From positions 1,178,001-1,242,000 of the forward strand of contig NZ_CP154796.1 in NCBI RefSeq assembly GCF_039566955.1: a DNA stretch of 64,000 nt, written 5' to 3'. Numbering within the stretch: position 1 is the first letter of the stretch; each line of letters opens with the position of its first letter. The notes below the pieces were generated by a model. That model was not told where the DNA came from. It searched no databases and was given only the letters and a program-made list of their open reading frames with translations. Made by a program: the position numbers and the translations under genes. This DNA comes from Micromonospora sp. DSM 45708 (GTDB lineage Bacteria > Actinomycetota > Actinomycetes > Mycobacteriales > Micromonosporaceae). Shown here in pieces: positions 1 through 6,882 of the stretch.

Positions 1-974
1 CGTTCGCCGAGTACGCCGAGACCTGGCTGCGTACCCGGTCCTTCGACGAGTCGACGCGGGAGGTCACCGAGCATCGGGTACGCAAGCACCTGCTGCCGTT
101 CTTCGGCTCTCGGCAACTGGCGGCGATCAAGCCGGGCAACATCCGGGAGTGGGACGCCGCGTTGGTCGGCAAGCTGGCCCCGGCGACCCGGGCCGTGATC
201 TTCGCGCACCTGCGGACCATCCTCGGCGCGGCCGTCGACGACCAACGCATCGCGAAGAACCCGTGTTCGGCAAAGTCGGTCACCGCGCCGCGCCCGGTGC
301 AGCGTCGGGTGGTGCCGCTGCGCTACGACCAGGTTTCGGCAATCCGCGGTGGCCTCGCCCAGCGGTACCGGGCGATGGTCGACCTGGGCGCCGGCTGCGG
401 TCTGCGGCAGGGCGAAATCCTCGGGCTCGGCGTCGACGACATCGACCTCGACGCCGGATGGGTGCACATCGTCCGGCAAGTCAAGCTCGTCCGCTCCCGG
501 CTCGTCTTCGGCCTGCCCAAGAACGACCGGGACCGCCGGATACCGCTGCCCGACTCCGTCGCCCTGGTGCTGCGCCAGCACATCGACGACTTCCTGCCTG
601 TGTCGCTCACCCTGCCGTGGGAGAACCCGGCCGACGAGGAGCGGGTGACGGTGCCGCTGCTGTTCACCACCACCCGGCGGGGTGCGATCAACCGCCACAC
701 CTTCGACGACAAGAGCTGGCGTCCCGCCGTACGCGCGGCCGGCATCACGCCGACCCGGGCCACCGGGATGCACGCGCTGCGCCACTTCTACGCTTCGTCG
801 CTGCTCGACGCAGGGGAGAGCATCAAGGCCCTGGCGTCGTACCTCGGCCACGCCGACCCCGGCTTCACGCTCCGGGTCTACACGCACCTGATGCCGGCCA
901 GCGAGGAACGCACCCGGCAGGCCATCGACCGCCTGTTCGAGCCTGGGTCCGGAGATGCGGGATCGCCATCGTGA
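1..974 (+). CDS. tyrosine-type site-specific integrase, 5' end outside window
   Basis: The reading frame is open from base 3 to the TGA at 972-974, so the start lies before the window. The visible 323 residues contain a core-binding (SAM-like) region followed by the catalytic domain. The catalytic Arg is in AGCGLRQGEIL, the H-x-x-R box is HALRHFYAS, and the final His and Tyr nucleophile lie in LGHADPGFTLRVYTHL, so the active site is complete. This is the integrase class carried by actinomycete integrative elements and phages. No tRNA gene or clear attachment site is visible just downstream. It marks the edge of, or a remnant of, an integrated element whose other part would lie left of the window. 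Confidence 0.93.
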   Translation, partial: FAEYAETWLRTRSFDESTREVTEHRVRKHLLPFFGSRQLAAIKPGNIREWDAALVGKLAPATRAVIFAHLRTILGAAVDDQRIAKNPCSAKSVTAPRPVQRRVVPLRYDQVSAIRGGLAQRYRAMVDLGAGCGLRQGEILGLGVDDIDLDAGWVHIVRQVKLVRSRLVFGLPKNDRDRRIPLPDSVALVLRQHIDDFLPVSLTLPWENPADEERVTVPLLFTTTRRGAINRHTFDDKSWRPAVRAAGITPTRATGMHALRHFYASSLLDAGESIKALASYLGHADPGFTLRVYTHLMPASEERTRQAIDRLFEPGSGDAGSPS

Positions 975-1108
975 GATCGACCGCCAGGATCTTGCCGACG
1001 GCTGCCAGGCTCCCCCGATGACCTTGTTTCTCATGACGGCAACTACTCGTCTCAGCGTCTACTCGTCCGCCACCGCGTCGGTCCGTCCAGCGCCGTTGCT
1101 GTCGTCCG

Positions 1109-1141
1109 TTGATCCTCTTGACCAGACACGCTGAGTAGGGT
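1109..1141 (+). promoter_or_regulatory. probable leaderless promoter of the 1149 operon
   Basis: TAGGGT at 1136-1141 sits 7 nt before the GTG start at 1149, the usual spacing for a leaderless actinobacterial transcript. TTGACC (1118-1123) and TTGATC (1109-1114) are possible -35 boxes, but neither has the ideal 17-nt spacer. No Shine-Dalgarno sequence precedes the GTG, which also fits a leaderless start. Confidence 0.4.
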
Positions 1142-1148
1142 CGGCCCG

Positions 1149-1820
1149 GTGAATCTGAACCTTTTCCACGATGTGCCCAAGGGCCTCACGCTACGGGCCC
1201 GGTCCTTCATCCGCGCGCACGGCGTCAAGGTCGACTGCCTGCAAGTCGAGCAGTACCGGGAGCGATGGGTTGCGCTAGGGATTCCTTCGACAGAGATCGA
1301 CCGGGTGGCGGTCTATCAGGAGCGCTGGGGCGGTCTGGTCTTGCCTCCAGCCCCGCAGTACGACGGCGGCCCCAGGTACCTCGGCGTCGATACACCGGAA
1401 GGGTCGATCACTGAGGGATGGTGGTTCGAAGCTGGCACACAGCGGACAGCGGTTCCGTATGCCTTCATGATCGGACCTGCCGGCGAGTTCGGGATTCACG
1501 CAGGGGATTGGGTTCCTCTACATGCCTCCATCGAGGGTTGGGTGGAGTCTCTTGCGTTGGCTGACCACGCAGCCATGTGGGCGAAGCAGATCACGAAGGT
1601 CACCGGCGATGAGCTGGATGACATCGCGTTAGGCGACTACGAGCCGGTGCGAGAGGTCATGGGGCTGGCGGACACCTGGTGGCGGGGCACTGACTCGCTG
1701 GTGGCGATCTACACAGGGGAGGCAGAGTGCCTTTCCTTCCCTGCGGGTCGCACCGCACGGATCTACTCCGGGCTTGATGAGTGGGGCCTACGCGGCGGAG
1801 TCGCTGAGGGCGACAGCTAA
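1149..1820 (+). CDS. conserved hypothetical protein, possible immunity-type protein
   Basis: This 223-residue soluble protein has no signal peptide or membrane segment. It is rich in Trp and acidic residues and has recognisable blocks such as LHASIEGWVESLALA and EVMGLADTWWRG. I do not recognise the family with certainty. The overall look (single acidic domain, Trp-rich, next to an integrase and close to an Imm51 gene) resembles SUKH/SMI1-like immunity proteins, but that is inference. A sampled line of this gene is about 62% G+C, well below most of the window, which suggests transfer. It starts at a GTG with a -10-like TAGGGT 7 nt upstream and leads a tight operon with the genes at 1830 and 1972. 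Confidence 0.75.
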   Translation: MNLNLFHDVPKGLTLRARSFIRAHGVKVDCLQVEQYRERWVALGIPSTEIDRVAVYQERWGGLVLPPAPQYDGGPRYLGVDTPEGSITEGWWFEAGTQRTAVPYAFMIGPAGEFGIHAGDWVPLHASIEGWVESLALADHAAMWAKQITKVTGDELDDIALGDYEPVREVMGLADTWWRGTDSLVAIYTGEAECLSFPAGRTARIYSGLDEWGLRGGVAEGDS

Positions 1821-1829
1821 GGAGCTCTG

Positions 1830-2000
1830 ATGAACGTAGTCGCGACCAACGGCGAACGAATGCGGCGGTTGATCACGGGCCCTTGCAGACTCACCGCAGC
1901 GTCGCGAGGGTGGAGAACCCAGATCGACGCGCAGTCAACCGAGATGCTTCAACAGGCAGGATTTCGAACAGATGGACCCACGCCCTCTCCGACCCGGTGA
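1830..2000 (+). CDS. small hypothetical protein, 56 aa
   Basis: This short gene is easily overlooked. ATG at 1830 follows the TAA of the preceding gene by 9 nt, and AAGGAG sits 6 nt before the ATG, a near-ideal ribosome binding site. The product begins MNVVATNGERMRRLI, is basic, and ends at the TGA at 1998-2000, overlapping the start of the next gene by 29 bp. No known domain is visible. The binding site and the overlap on the other side argue that it is translated as part of a three-gene operon. No function can be assigned. Confidence 0.5.
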   Translation: MNVVATNGERMRRLITGPCRLTAASRGWRTQIDAQSTEMLQQAGFRTDGPTPSPTR

Positions 2001-2328
2001 TCACGTCGAACTTGCCTGCGAAGCGGTCGAGTGGCTGGATCGGGTCTCCTTCCCGGCCGTGGTGCGGGTCGTGTTCACCGATGCGCAGGGCCGCGCATGG
2101 TCGCTCGTCGACAAGGCGCCCATCTTCGGTACCGACCTTGATCCCGCGTCCGCGTTGCCGACGCCGGCTGCGGTGCGGTGCGTCGTCAAGGAGTTCCGCG
2201 ACATGCCTGACGCCTCGTCGGCGTCGCTGGTCCTGGTCTCGACCGAGCCTGACGGCGTGGCGACCGAGGATGGAACGGCCGTTTTCCTCGTCTCCGTGGA
2301 CCTTCTAGGCCCGGTGGCATCCAGATAG
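1972..2328 (+). CDS. hypothetical protein, 118 aa
   Basis: This small soluble protein of 118 residues begins MDPRPLRPGDHVEL and is predicted to be mostly beta, with alternating hydrophobic stretches such as VVRVVFTDAQGRAW and GTAVFLVSVDLLG. No catalytic motif or known domain is recognised. The ATG at 1972 has AGGA about 9 nt upstream and overlaps the end of the 1830 gene, so it is probably the third gene of the operon starting at 1149. Related small proteins with a beta-rich layout often occur beside immunity-like genes in actinomycetes, but I cannot place this one in a named family. Confidence 0.65.
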   Translation: MDPRPLRPGDHVELACEAVEWLDRVSFPAVVRVVFTDAQGRAWSLVDKAPIFGTDLDPASALPTPAAVRCVVKEFRDMPDASSASLVLVSTEPDGVATEDGTAVFLVSVDLLGPVASR

Positions 2329-2655
2329 TTGCCGGCGCGATCCGGTCGGCTTGTGACCCGGCGGAAGTGCGGTCGTCGAGGCTTCCGAAATTTCGCCAGA
2401 CGCCCTGGCGACGCCCTGGGAGGGCATTAGGAGGGTAAAACGCCTGCTCAGAGTGCGTGCACCCTTCACAATCCGGCGTACAGGTCGACTCGTCCGTCGC
2501 CCACCAGCTCAGAGCCGTGATTAGGACCCCCTCAGGTCGCCGACCGGATCATGCCGAAGTTCGGTTGTGCCGCTACCGCCGTGCTGGGCTGGGCTGGCAT
2601 TCTGCCGCGAGCGAATCCGCTTGTCTTGATGCGGGGCGCTGTAGAGGATCGCTGG
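2329..2655. other. gene-free stretch
   Basis: These 327 bases hold no ORF that I can support in either direction. An A-rich patch (gagggtaaaacgcctgctcag, near 2430-2450) is followed by a tRNA-tail-like string ending CCCACCA near 2500, but no cloverleaf can be drawn. The stretch probably holds decayed mobile-element DNA plus the promoter of the NTF2-like gene at 2656. Confidence 0.4.
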
Positions 2656-3009
2656 ATGGATCTCCATACTGCGGAACGGCAGCTCCAAGCCGCGCAGCGC
2701 GCCGGCGATGTCGAGTCCCTCGACGGCCTTCTGCACCCCCGGGTCGTGGGCGCTGGACCGGATGGCACGGTCTTCACGAAGGAAGATGACCTGGAGAGCT
2801 ACCGCTCGGGGGCCCTGCGCATCACCAACCTGGTGGAGGAGTCGCTCGATGTCCAGGAAGACGGCGAGACGGGCGTGACCCGGATGGTCGCTGCGGTGGA
2901 TGCCGTTCAGGGCGGTGCCGTTGTGTCCGCGCGGTTGCGCTACACCCGGCTGTGGGTGCGTGAGGACGGCAACTGGCGGGTGTTAGCCGCCACCTTCGTC
3001 CCGGTCTAG
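2656..3009 (+). CDS. NTF2-like (SnoaL/DUF4440-type) protein
   Basis: This 117-residue protein fits the NTF2-like fold used by SnoaL and DUF4440 proteins. It has an N-terminal helix pair (LHTAERQLQAAQRAGDVESL), then a strand with LHPRVVGAGPDG, a helix with FTKEDDLESYRSG, and a C-terminal sheet ending in YTRLWVREDGNWRVLAATF. That last segment is typical of the DUF4440/SnoaL group. The start at 2656 is chosen because AGAGGA lies 7 nt upstream and the upstream in-frame extension does not fit the fold. Members are small ligand-binding or isomerase-like proteins; the substrate cannot be told. No operon partner is evident. Confidence 0.8.
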   Translation: MDLHTAERQLQAAQRAGDVESLDGLLHPRVVGAGPDGTVFTKEDDLESYRSGALRITNLVEESLDVQEDGETGVTRMVAAVDAVQGGAVVSARLRYTRLWVREDGNWRVLAATFVPV

Positions 3010-3077
3010 TGAGCGCTTCGACTGCCGTGGTCAGGTCGTCTGCTGGGGGCGTCGCGTGCCCAGTGGTAGAAAGCCGG

Positions 3078-3188
3078 GTGCTGATCAACGAACGGTCGAC
3101 CGCCTTCCGCGCTGCGGTCGCTGCGGCACCCAGTCTCGACGTGCAGGTGCCGAACCGTCCCGAGCGGACGCTGTTCGATCCCGACTGA
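3078..3188 (+). pseudogene. possible short remnant of a DinB/maleylpyruvate isomerase N-terminus
   Basis: A 36-codon frame from GTG 3078 reads ERSTAFRAAVAAAPSLDVQV and then PNRPERTLFDPD before a stop. It resembles the N-terminal helix and PxPGWT-type turn of mycothiol-dependent DinB/maleylpyruvate isomerase proteins, but the rest of the fold is absent. It may be a truncated gene or chance similarity. Confidence 0.25.
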
Positions 3189-3271
3189 CCCTGCTCCGAC
3201 GTGGGGCGGTGTCCCGGCGGCTGTCTCTTCCGGATCTTGCGCCGATCACCGCCCGATGCCAGGCTTCGAAG

Positions 3272-3610
3272 ATGACCTTGCTCAGGCTGATCGAGACGAC
3301 TCCAGGACGGTATTCACTGCTGCTGGATGCGGGAACCACGCCGGTTGACGCCCTTGTCGAGGAACTCGGTCACGAGCCCAACGGGTACTTCTGGAAAGGG
3401 GTCGCGGAGGTTCTCGTCCGCACCGAGGCGCCGACGCTCCACGGCCGGTTCGCCTACGATCCGGAGGGCGGCATGTTCTGCGCTCACGGCGCTGATCGAG
3501 CCGCGCTGCACGAGCTGGAAGCTCTGATGAACCTGGTCGTGTCCGACGGTGAACGCATGCGTCGACTGGTGACGGACGCCGAGGCGAGCGGGTTCGAGTT
3601 CGACGACTGA
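3272..3610 (+). CDS. Imm51-family immunity protein
   Basis: This 112-residue protein matches the Imm51 family of polymorphic-toxin immunity proteins as I know it. It has an N-terminal strand pair (GRYSLLLDAG), the NGYFWKGVAEVLV block, and the diagnostic FAYDPEGGMFCAHG segment followed by an acidic C-terminal helix. Such proteins bind and neutralise a cognate contact-dependent or secreted toxin. No toxin gene lies beside it, so it may act as an orphan immunity gene. The start at ATG 3272 gives the family's usual length; the longer upstream frame is unrelated Arg-rich sequence. The ribosome binding site is weak. It sits near an integrase and other accessory genes. Confidence 0.8.
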   Translation: MTLLRLIETTPGRYSLLLDAGTTPVDALVEELGHEPNGYFWKGVAEVLVRTEAPTLHGRFAYDPEGGMFCAHGADRAALHELEALMNLVVSDGERMRRLVTDAEASGFEFDD

Positions 3611-3669
3611 CAGCCCTCCGGCCTGCTCCTGGCCCTGCCGCCCAGCCCGACCGCCCCGAGCGGGTGGCG

Positions 3670-3945
3670 GAGCTCCGTCGAGGGCACCCCGCGACAGGTC
3701 GGCCGTCGCGAGCTCCGGCCGGAGTTCGGCGCCGTGCCATCGACTCGTCGGCCAGCGCTGCGAGAACCACCGCACCAGCTCGCCGAGCGAGGTCACGTAG
3801 GTGGCGAAGGCGCACTCCGGCGGGCCGGCGACCGGGGGTGCGGTGGCGGCCCGCAGCGGGCCCGCCATGCGTCGAGCCGCCTCGGCCAGCGTCCGACCGG
3901 CGGCGGTGACCTGCACCCCGCTGCCGGTACGGTCGAACAGGTCGG
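3670..3945 (-). pseudogene. LysR-family regulator remnant
   Basis: On the minus strand a frame reads LFDRTGSGVQVTAAGRTLAE followed by AARRM. This is the hallmark end of a LysR HTH (LF.R....V.LT.AG..L...AR). The DNA-recognition helices that should precede it are missing because the sequence runs into the dehydratase gene at 3980. Downstream, only a short stretch resembling an effector domain is left (LGELVRWFSQRWP). I read this as a gene truncated at both ends, probably a former divergent regulator of the dehydratase. Confidence 0.5.
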
Positions 3946-3979
3946 TGCCTGGATCGAGGGGTTGTGGCACGCTGCGGTG

Positions 3980-4948
3980 ATGATCGCGCTTGCGGACATC
4001 GAGTCGGCCGCCGACCGGATCGCCGGCCACGTGCTACACACGCCCACCGTGCCCAGCCCCGGCCTGTCCGAGCTGCTCGGCGTGCCGGTCACCGCCAAGC
4101 TGGAGCTGCTGCAACGTACCGGATCGTTCAAGGCCCGGGGCGCGGCGGCGAAGCTGCTCGCGCTCGACGACGCCGAGCGGGCGGCCGGCGTGGTGGCGGT
4201 CAGCGGCGGCAACCACGGCATCGCGGTGGCGGTGATGGCCGGAACGCTGGGCGTGGCGGCGACCGTGGTGATGCCCCGGACGGCGCCGGCGCGGGCCGTC
4301 GAGGTGGCCCGCGCGGCCGGTGCCGACGTCCGCCTGACCGACGGCATGGCCGCCGCGTTCGCGCTCATGTCGCGGTTGCGGGAGGACGGTCTCACGCTGC
4401 TGCACCCGTTCGACGACCCGGTGGTGCTCGCCGGGCAGGGCACCGTCGGGCTGGAGTTCGCCGACGACGCCGGTGAGCTGACCGACGTGCTGGTCAGCAT
4501 CGGTGGCGGGGCGCTCGTCTCCGGGGTGGCCGCGGCGCTGCGGGCCCGCCGGCCGGGGGTCCGGGTCTGGGGCGTGGAGACCGAGGGCGCGCAGGCGATG
4601 TCGCAGGCCCTCGCCAAGGGCGGGCCGGTCGAGGTGCCGCTGTCCTCGATCGTCACGACGCTCAGCGCGCCGACCGTCTCGCAGCTCACCTACGACCACG
4701 TGACGGCGCTGGTCAGCGAGGTGCTCGTGGTCTCCGACGCGGAGGCGGTGCGGGGCACCGTGGAGTTGGCCGAGCACGCGAAGGTCTGGGCCGAGCCGGC
4801 GGCCGGATGCCTGCTGCCGGCCGCCCGCCGGGTACGCGACCGGGTGGGTGCGGACGCCCGGCTGGGTCTGGTGCTCTGCGGCGGCAACACCACCGTCGCC
4901 GACGTGGTGGCGTGGACCGCGACGCTCACCGAAAATCGCTCATATTGA
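3980..4948 (+). CDS. threonine/serine dehydratase, PLP-dependent
   Basis: This 322-residue fold-type II PLP enzyme has the Schiff-base Lys in GSFKARGA (K51), the substrate loop SGGNHG and the glycine-rich phosphate loop IGGGALVSG. It lacks the C-terminal ACT regulatory domain of biosynthetic IlvA, so it is a catabolic-type threonine/serine ammonia-lyase or serine racemase-like enzyme. It deaminates L-Thr or L-Ser to a 2-oxo acid and ammonia. The start is ATG 3980, with GTG 3977 directly before it as an alternative. It stands alone; a decayed LysR regulator lies just upstream on the other strand. Confidence 0.88.
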   Translation: MIALADIESAADRIAGHVLHTPTVPSPGLSELLGVPVTAKLELLQRTGSFKARGAAAKLLALDDAERAAGVVAVSGGNHGIAVAVMAGTLGVAATVVMPRTAPARAVEVARAAGADVRLTDGMAAAFALMSRLREDGLTLLHPFDDPVVLAGQGTVGLEFADDAGELTDVLVSIGGGALVSGVAAALRARRPGVRVWGVETEGAQAMSQALAKGGPVEVPLSSIVTTLSAPTVSQLTYDHVTALVSEVLVVSDAEAVRGTVELAEHAKVWAEPAAGCLLPAARRVRDRVGADARLGLVLCGGNTTVADVVAWTATLTENRSY

Positions 4949-5085
4949 CAGATCTCGGTCTTTGTGGCACTGATGGTAATCGACGGTCATAACGTCTCCA
5001 TAGCCGGGGCATCCGTCCGCCACACCGGCCCGAGCCGGCGAACGCTGGCGGTCGGGGGTGATCGACCCGGCGAATGGAGGACATC

Positions 5086-5712
5086 ATGAGGTTCCGTATC
5101 AGGACCGTCGGGGCGTTTCTCGCCGTGGCCGCCGTCAGCACGCTCGTCGCTTCGGGCGTCGTGCGTAATCCCGCCAGCGCGGACTGGCGCGGCCTCGCGT
5201 TCACCATGGTCCGTTCGCAGGGTGCCGAGACCGCCGGCTGCCTTCCGAACGCCCGTGCCGAGGTGCGGGTCCATCCGCAAGGGCTCAACGAGATCCTGAC
5301 CATCCGGGCCGCCGGCCTGCCACCACGAACCAACTTCGACCTGTTCGTCCTGCAACTGCCCGACGCGCCGTTCGGGGTGTCGTGGTACCAGAGCGACATG
5401 CGGACCAACCAGTACGGCGTCGCCCGGGTGACGGTGATCGGACGGTTCAACGTCGAGACGTTCGCGCTCGCGCCCGGCACCGGGCCCGCGCCGAACACCC
5501 ATCCCGGTCGCGACGCGACGGTCAACCCGGCCTTCGGCCCGATCCACACCTACCACCTGGGCCTCTGGTTCAACTCGCCGCAGGAGGCGGTGGCGGCCGG
5601 ATGCCCGGGCGCGACCACCCCGTTCAACGGTGACCACACCGCGGGTGCGCAGGCCATGAGCACCCGCAACTTCCCGAGTCTGGCCGGCCCCCTGAGCCAG
5701 GTCGGCTCCTGA
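5086..5712 (+). CDS. secreted hypothetical protein
   Basis: This 208-residue protein has a classic Sec signal peptide: a basic start MRFRIR, a hydrophobic core, and an ASA-D cleavage site near residue 32. The mature part contains two Cys residues (AGCLPN and AGCPGA) that may form a disulphide, and a beta-rich region (LNEILTIRAAGLPPRTNFDL). I do not recognise a named enzyme family. ATG 5086 is preceded by AATGGAGGA at good spacing. It is probably secreted or cell-wall associated. No neighbouring gene explains its role; a strong hairpin follows it. Confidence 0.75.
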   Translation: MRFRIRTVGAFLAVAAVSTLVASGVVRNPASADWRGLAFTMVRSQGAETAGCLPNARAEVRVHPQGLNEILTIRAAGLPPRTNFDLFVLQLPDAPFGVSWYQSDMRTNQYGVARVTVIGRFNVETFALAPGTGPAPNTHPGRDATVNPAFGPIHTYHLGLWFNSPQEAVAAGCPGATTPFNGDHTAGAQAMSTRNFPSLAGPLSQVGS

Positions 5713-5741
5713 ATCCGGGAAACCGCGGCCACGTCCGCGAA

Positions 5742-5778
5742 CCGGTCGCGGCGGCCCCCTGCGGACCGCCGCGACCGG
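5742..5778. terminator. hairpin between convergent genes
   Basis: CCGGTCGCGGCGG at 5742-5754 pairs perfectly with CCGCCGCGACCGG at 5766-5778 across an 11-nt loop. It lies between the convergent genes ending at 5712 and 5785 and can serve both strands. There is no T-tract, as is usual in this lineage. Confidence 0.7.
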
Positions 5779-5784
5779 CCCGGG

Positions 5785-6270
5785 TCAGTGCGTGGTCGGG
5801 GTGACGCCGTCGAGCAGGTCGGCGAGCCGGGACGCGGTGGTCGGGGCGTGCAGGTGCAGCCGTGCCACGTTGATGCTGTCCGTGCCGACCACGGCGAGCA
5901 GCGCCTGCGGGCTGACCGCGTACACGCTGAGGTAGCCGTGCTCGTTGCGCACCGTGGACTGCTGGAAGTCGCCCTGGCCCAGCCGGAGCCCGACCTGCCG
6001 GCCCAGCCCGAACATGGTCGCGGCGAGCGCCGCCAGGTCGTCCGGGCTGGCGTCGTTCTGCAGGTTGTGCGTGATGAGCAGGCCGTCGACGCCGCCGAGG
6101 ACGCAGCCGTGCACGCCGGGAATCTGGAGCCGCAGCGCGGACAACACCTGGCCGATGGCCGGGTACGGCAGCGCCGGGTTGCCGGCCAGCGACGGCGGCA
6201 ACCTCCGCGCCGGTGGCGGCGTGCCGGCCGCGGCCGGCGTACGGCGGGGGAGATCTTCCACCCGGCTCAC
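5785..6270 (-). CDS. Roadblock/LC7 domain protein
   Basis: This 161-residue protein has a Pro/Arg-rich N-terminal tail (about 30 residues) followed by a Roadblock/LC7 domain. The domain shows the strand-turn-strand VHGCVLGGVDGLLITHNL and the helix SPDDLAALAATMFGLGRQVG. Roadblock proteins in actinomycetes act with small MglA-like GTPases and sensor kinases in signalling, but no such partner is present here. The start overlaps the stop of the upstream Roadblock gene by 4 bp, so the two are translationally coupled and may form a heterodimer. Confidence 0.85.
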   Translation of the reverse strand: MSRVEDLPRRTPAAAGTPPPARRLPPSLAGNPALPYPAIGQVLSALRLQIPGVHGCVLGGVDGLLITHNLQNDASPDDLAALAATMFGLGRQVGLRLGQGDFQQSTVRNEHGYLSVYAVSPQALLAVVGTDSINVARLHLHAPTTASRLADLLDGVTPTTH

Positions 6271-6638
6271 AGTTCCAGGCTCTCCTCGATCGTGCGCAGC
6301 TGGTGCCGGGCCATCGCCAGGTTGGCCCGGCTCTTGCTCACCATGAGGTAGAGGAACAGGCCCTTGCCGGTGCGGTTGCTCAGCGGCCGGATCAGATGGT
6401 ACTGGGTGCCGAGCGTGATGAGGATGTCCTCGATCTCGTCGTCGAGCTTCAACATCTCGATGGTGCGCAGCTTGGCGCGGACCACGTCGGTGTTGCCGGC
6501 GGCGGCGACCGTCAGGTCGATCTCACCGGTGCCTCCGGCCACGCCGAGTGTCATGCCGCTTGTGTAGTCGACGAGCGCGGCTCCGATCGCGCCGTCGATG
6601 CTCATCGCGTTCTTCAACGCGACGTCGAGGTTGCTCAC
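6267..6638 (-). CDS. Roadblock/LC7 domain protein
   Basis: This 123-residue single-domain protein starts at GTG 6638, with GGGGAG a few bases upstream. It begins VSNLDVALKNAMSIDGAIGA and includes the domain core ALVDYTSGMTLGVAGG and the C-terminal segment GLFLYLMVSKSRANLAMARH, all consistent with the Roadblock/LC7 fold. It is the first gene of a two-gene unit with the longer Roadblock protein at 5785. A 244-bp upstream gap can hold its promoter. Such pairs are thought to modulate small GTPases; the partner GTPase must be elsewhere in the genome. Confidence 0.85.
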   Translation of the reverse strand: MSNLDVALKNAMSIDGAIGAALVDYTSGMTLGVAGGTGEIDLTVAAAGNTDVVRAKLRTIEMLKLDDEIEDILITLGTQYHLIRPLSNRTGKGLFLYLMVSKSRANLAMARHQLRTIEESLEL

Positions 6639-6882
6639 GGTGTTCTCCCCAGGGTGTTGGCCGGGTGGGCCGGTCTCCGCTCGGGGTGTCGTGCGGGCTG
6701 ACAGCCGGCGCCTCCCGTGAATATGCTTCGTCGAAGGCTTGCACAGGGCGGTCCGGCCTGCACCGGGGCGGCGGGTGATCCACCTGTGTGGTCCGCCTCG
6801 GCCGGCCGCTGGCCCCGCAAGTGGGACTCGCCGGCCGATGGTCGATCGTGGACCCACCTGCTAAAGCGGGTCGGGGGAGGGC

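Noticed and set aside
1149..2328. Classical toxin-antitoxin pair
   Set aside because: The proteins show no VapBC, RelBE, MazEF, HipA or HTH features, so the label would be unsupported.
2440..2510. Possible tRNA 3' end or attachment site ending in CCCACCA
   Set aside because: No acceptor, D or anticodon stem can be drawn, and the T-arm consensus is poor.
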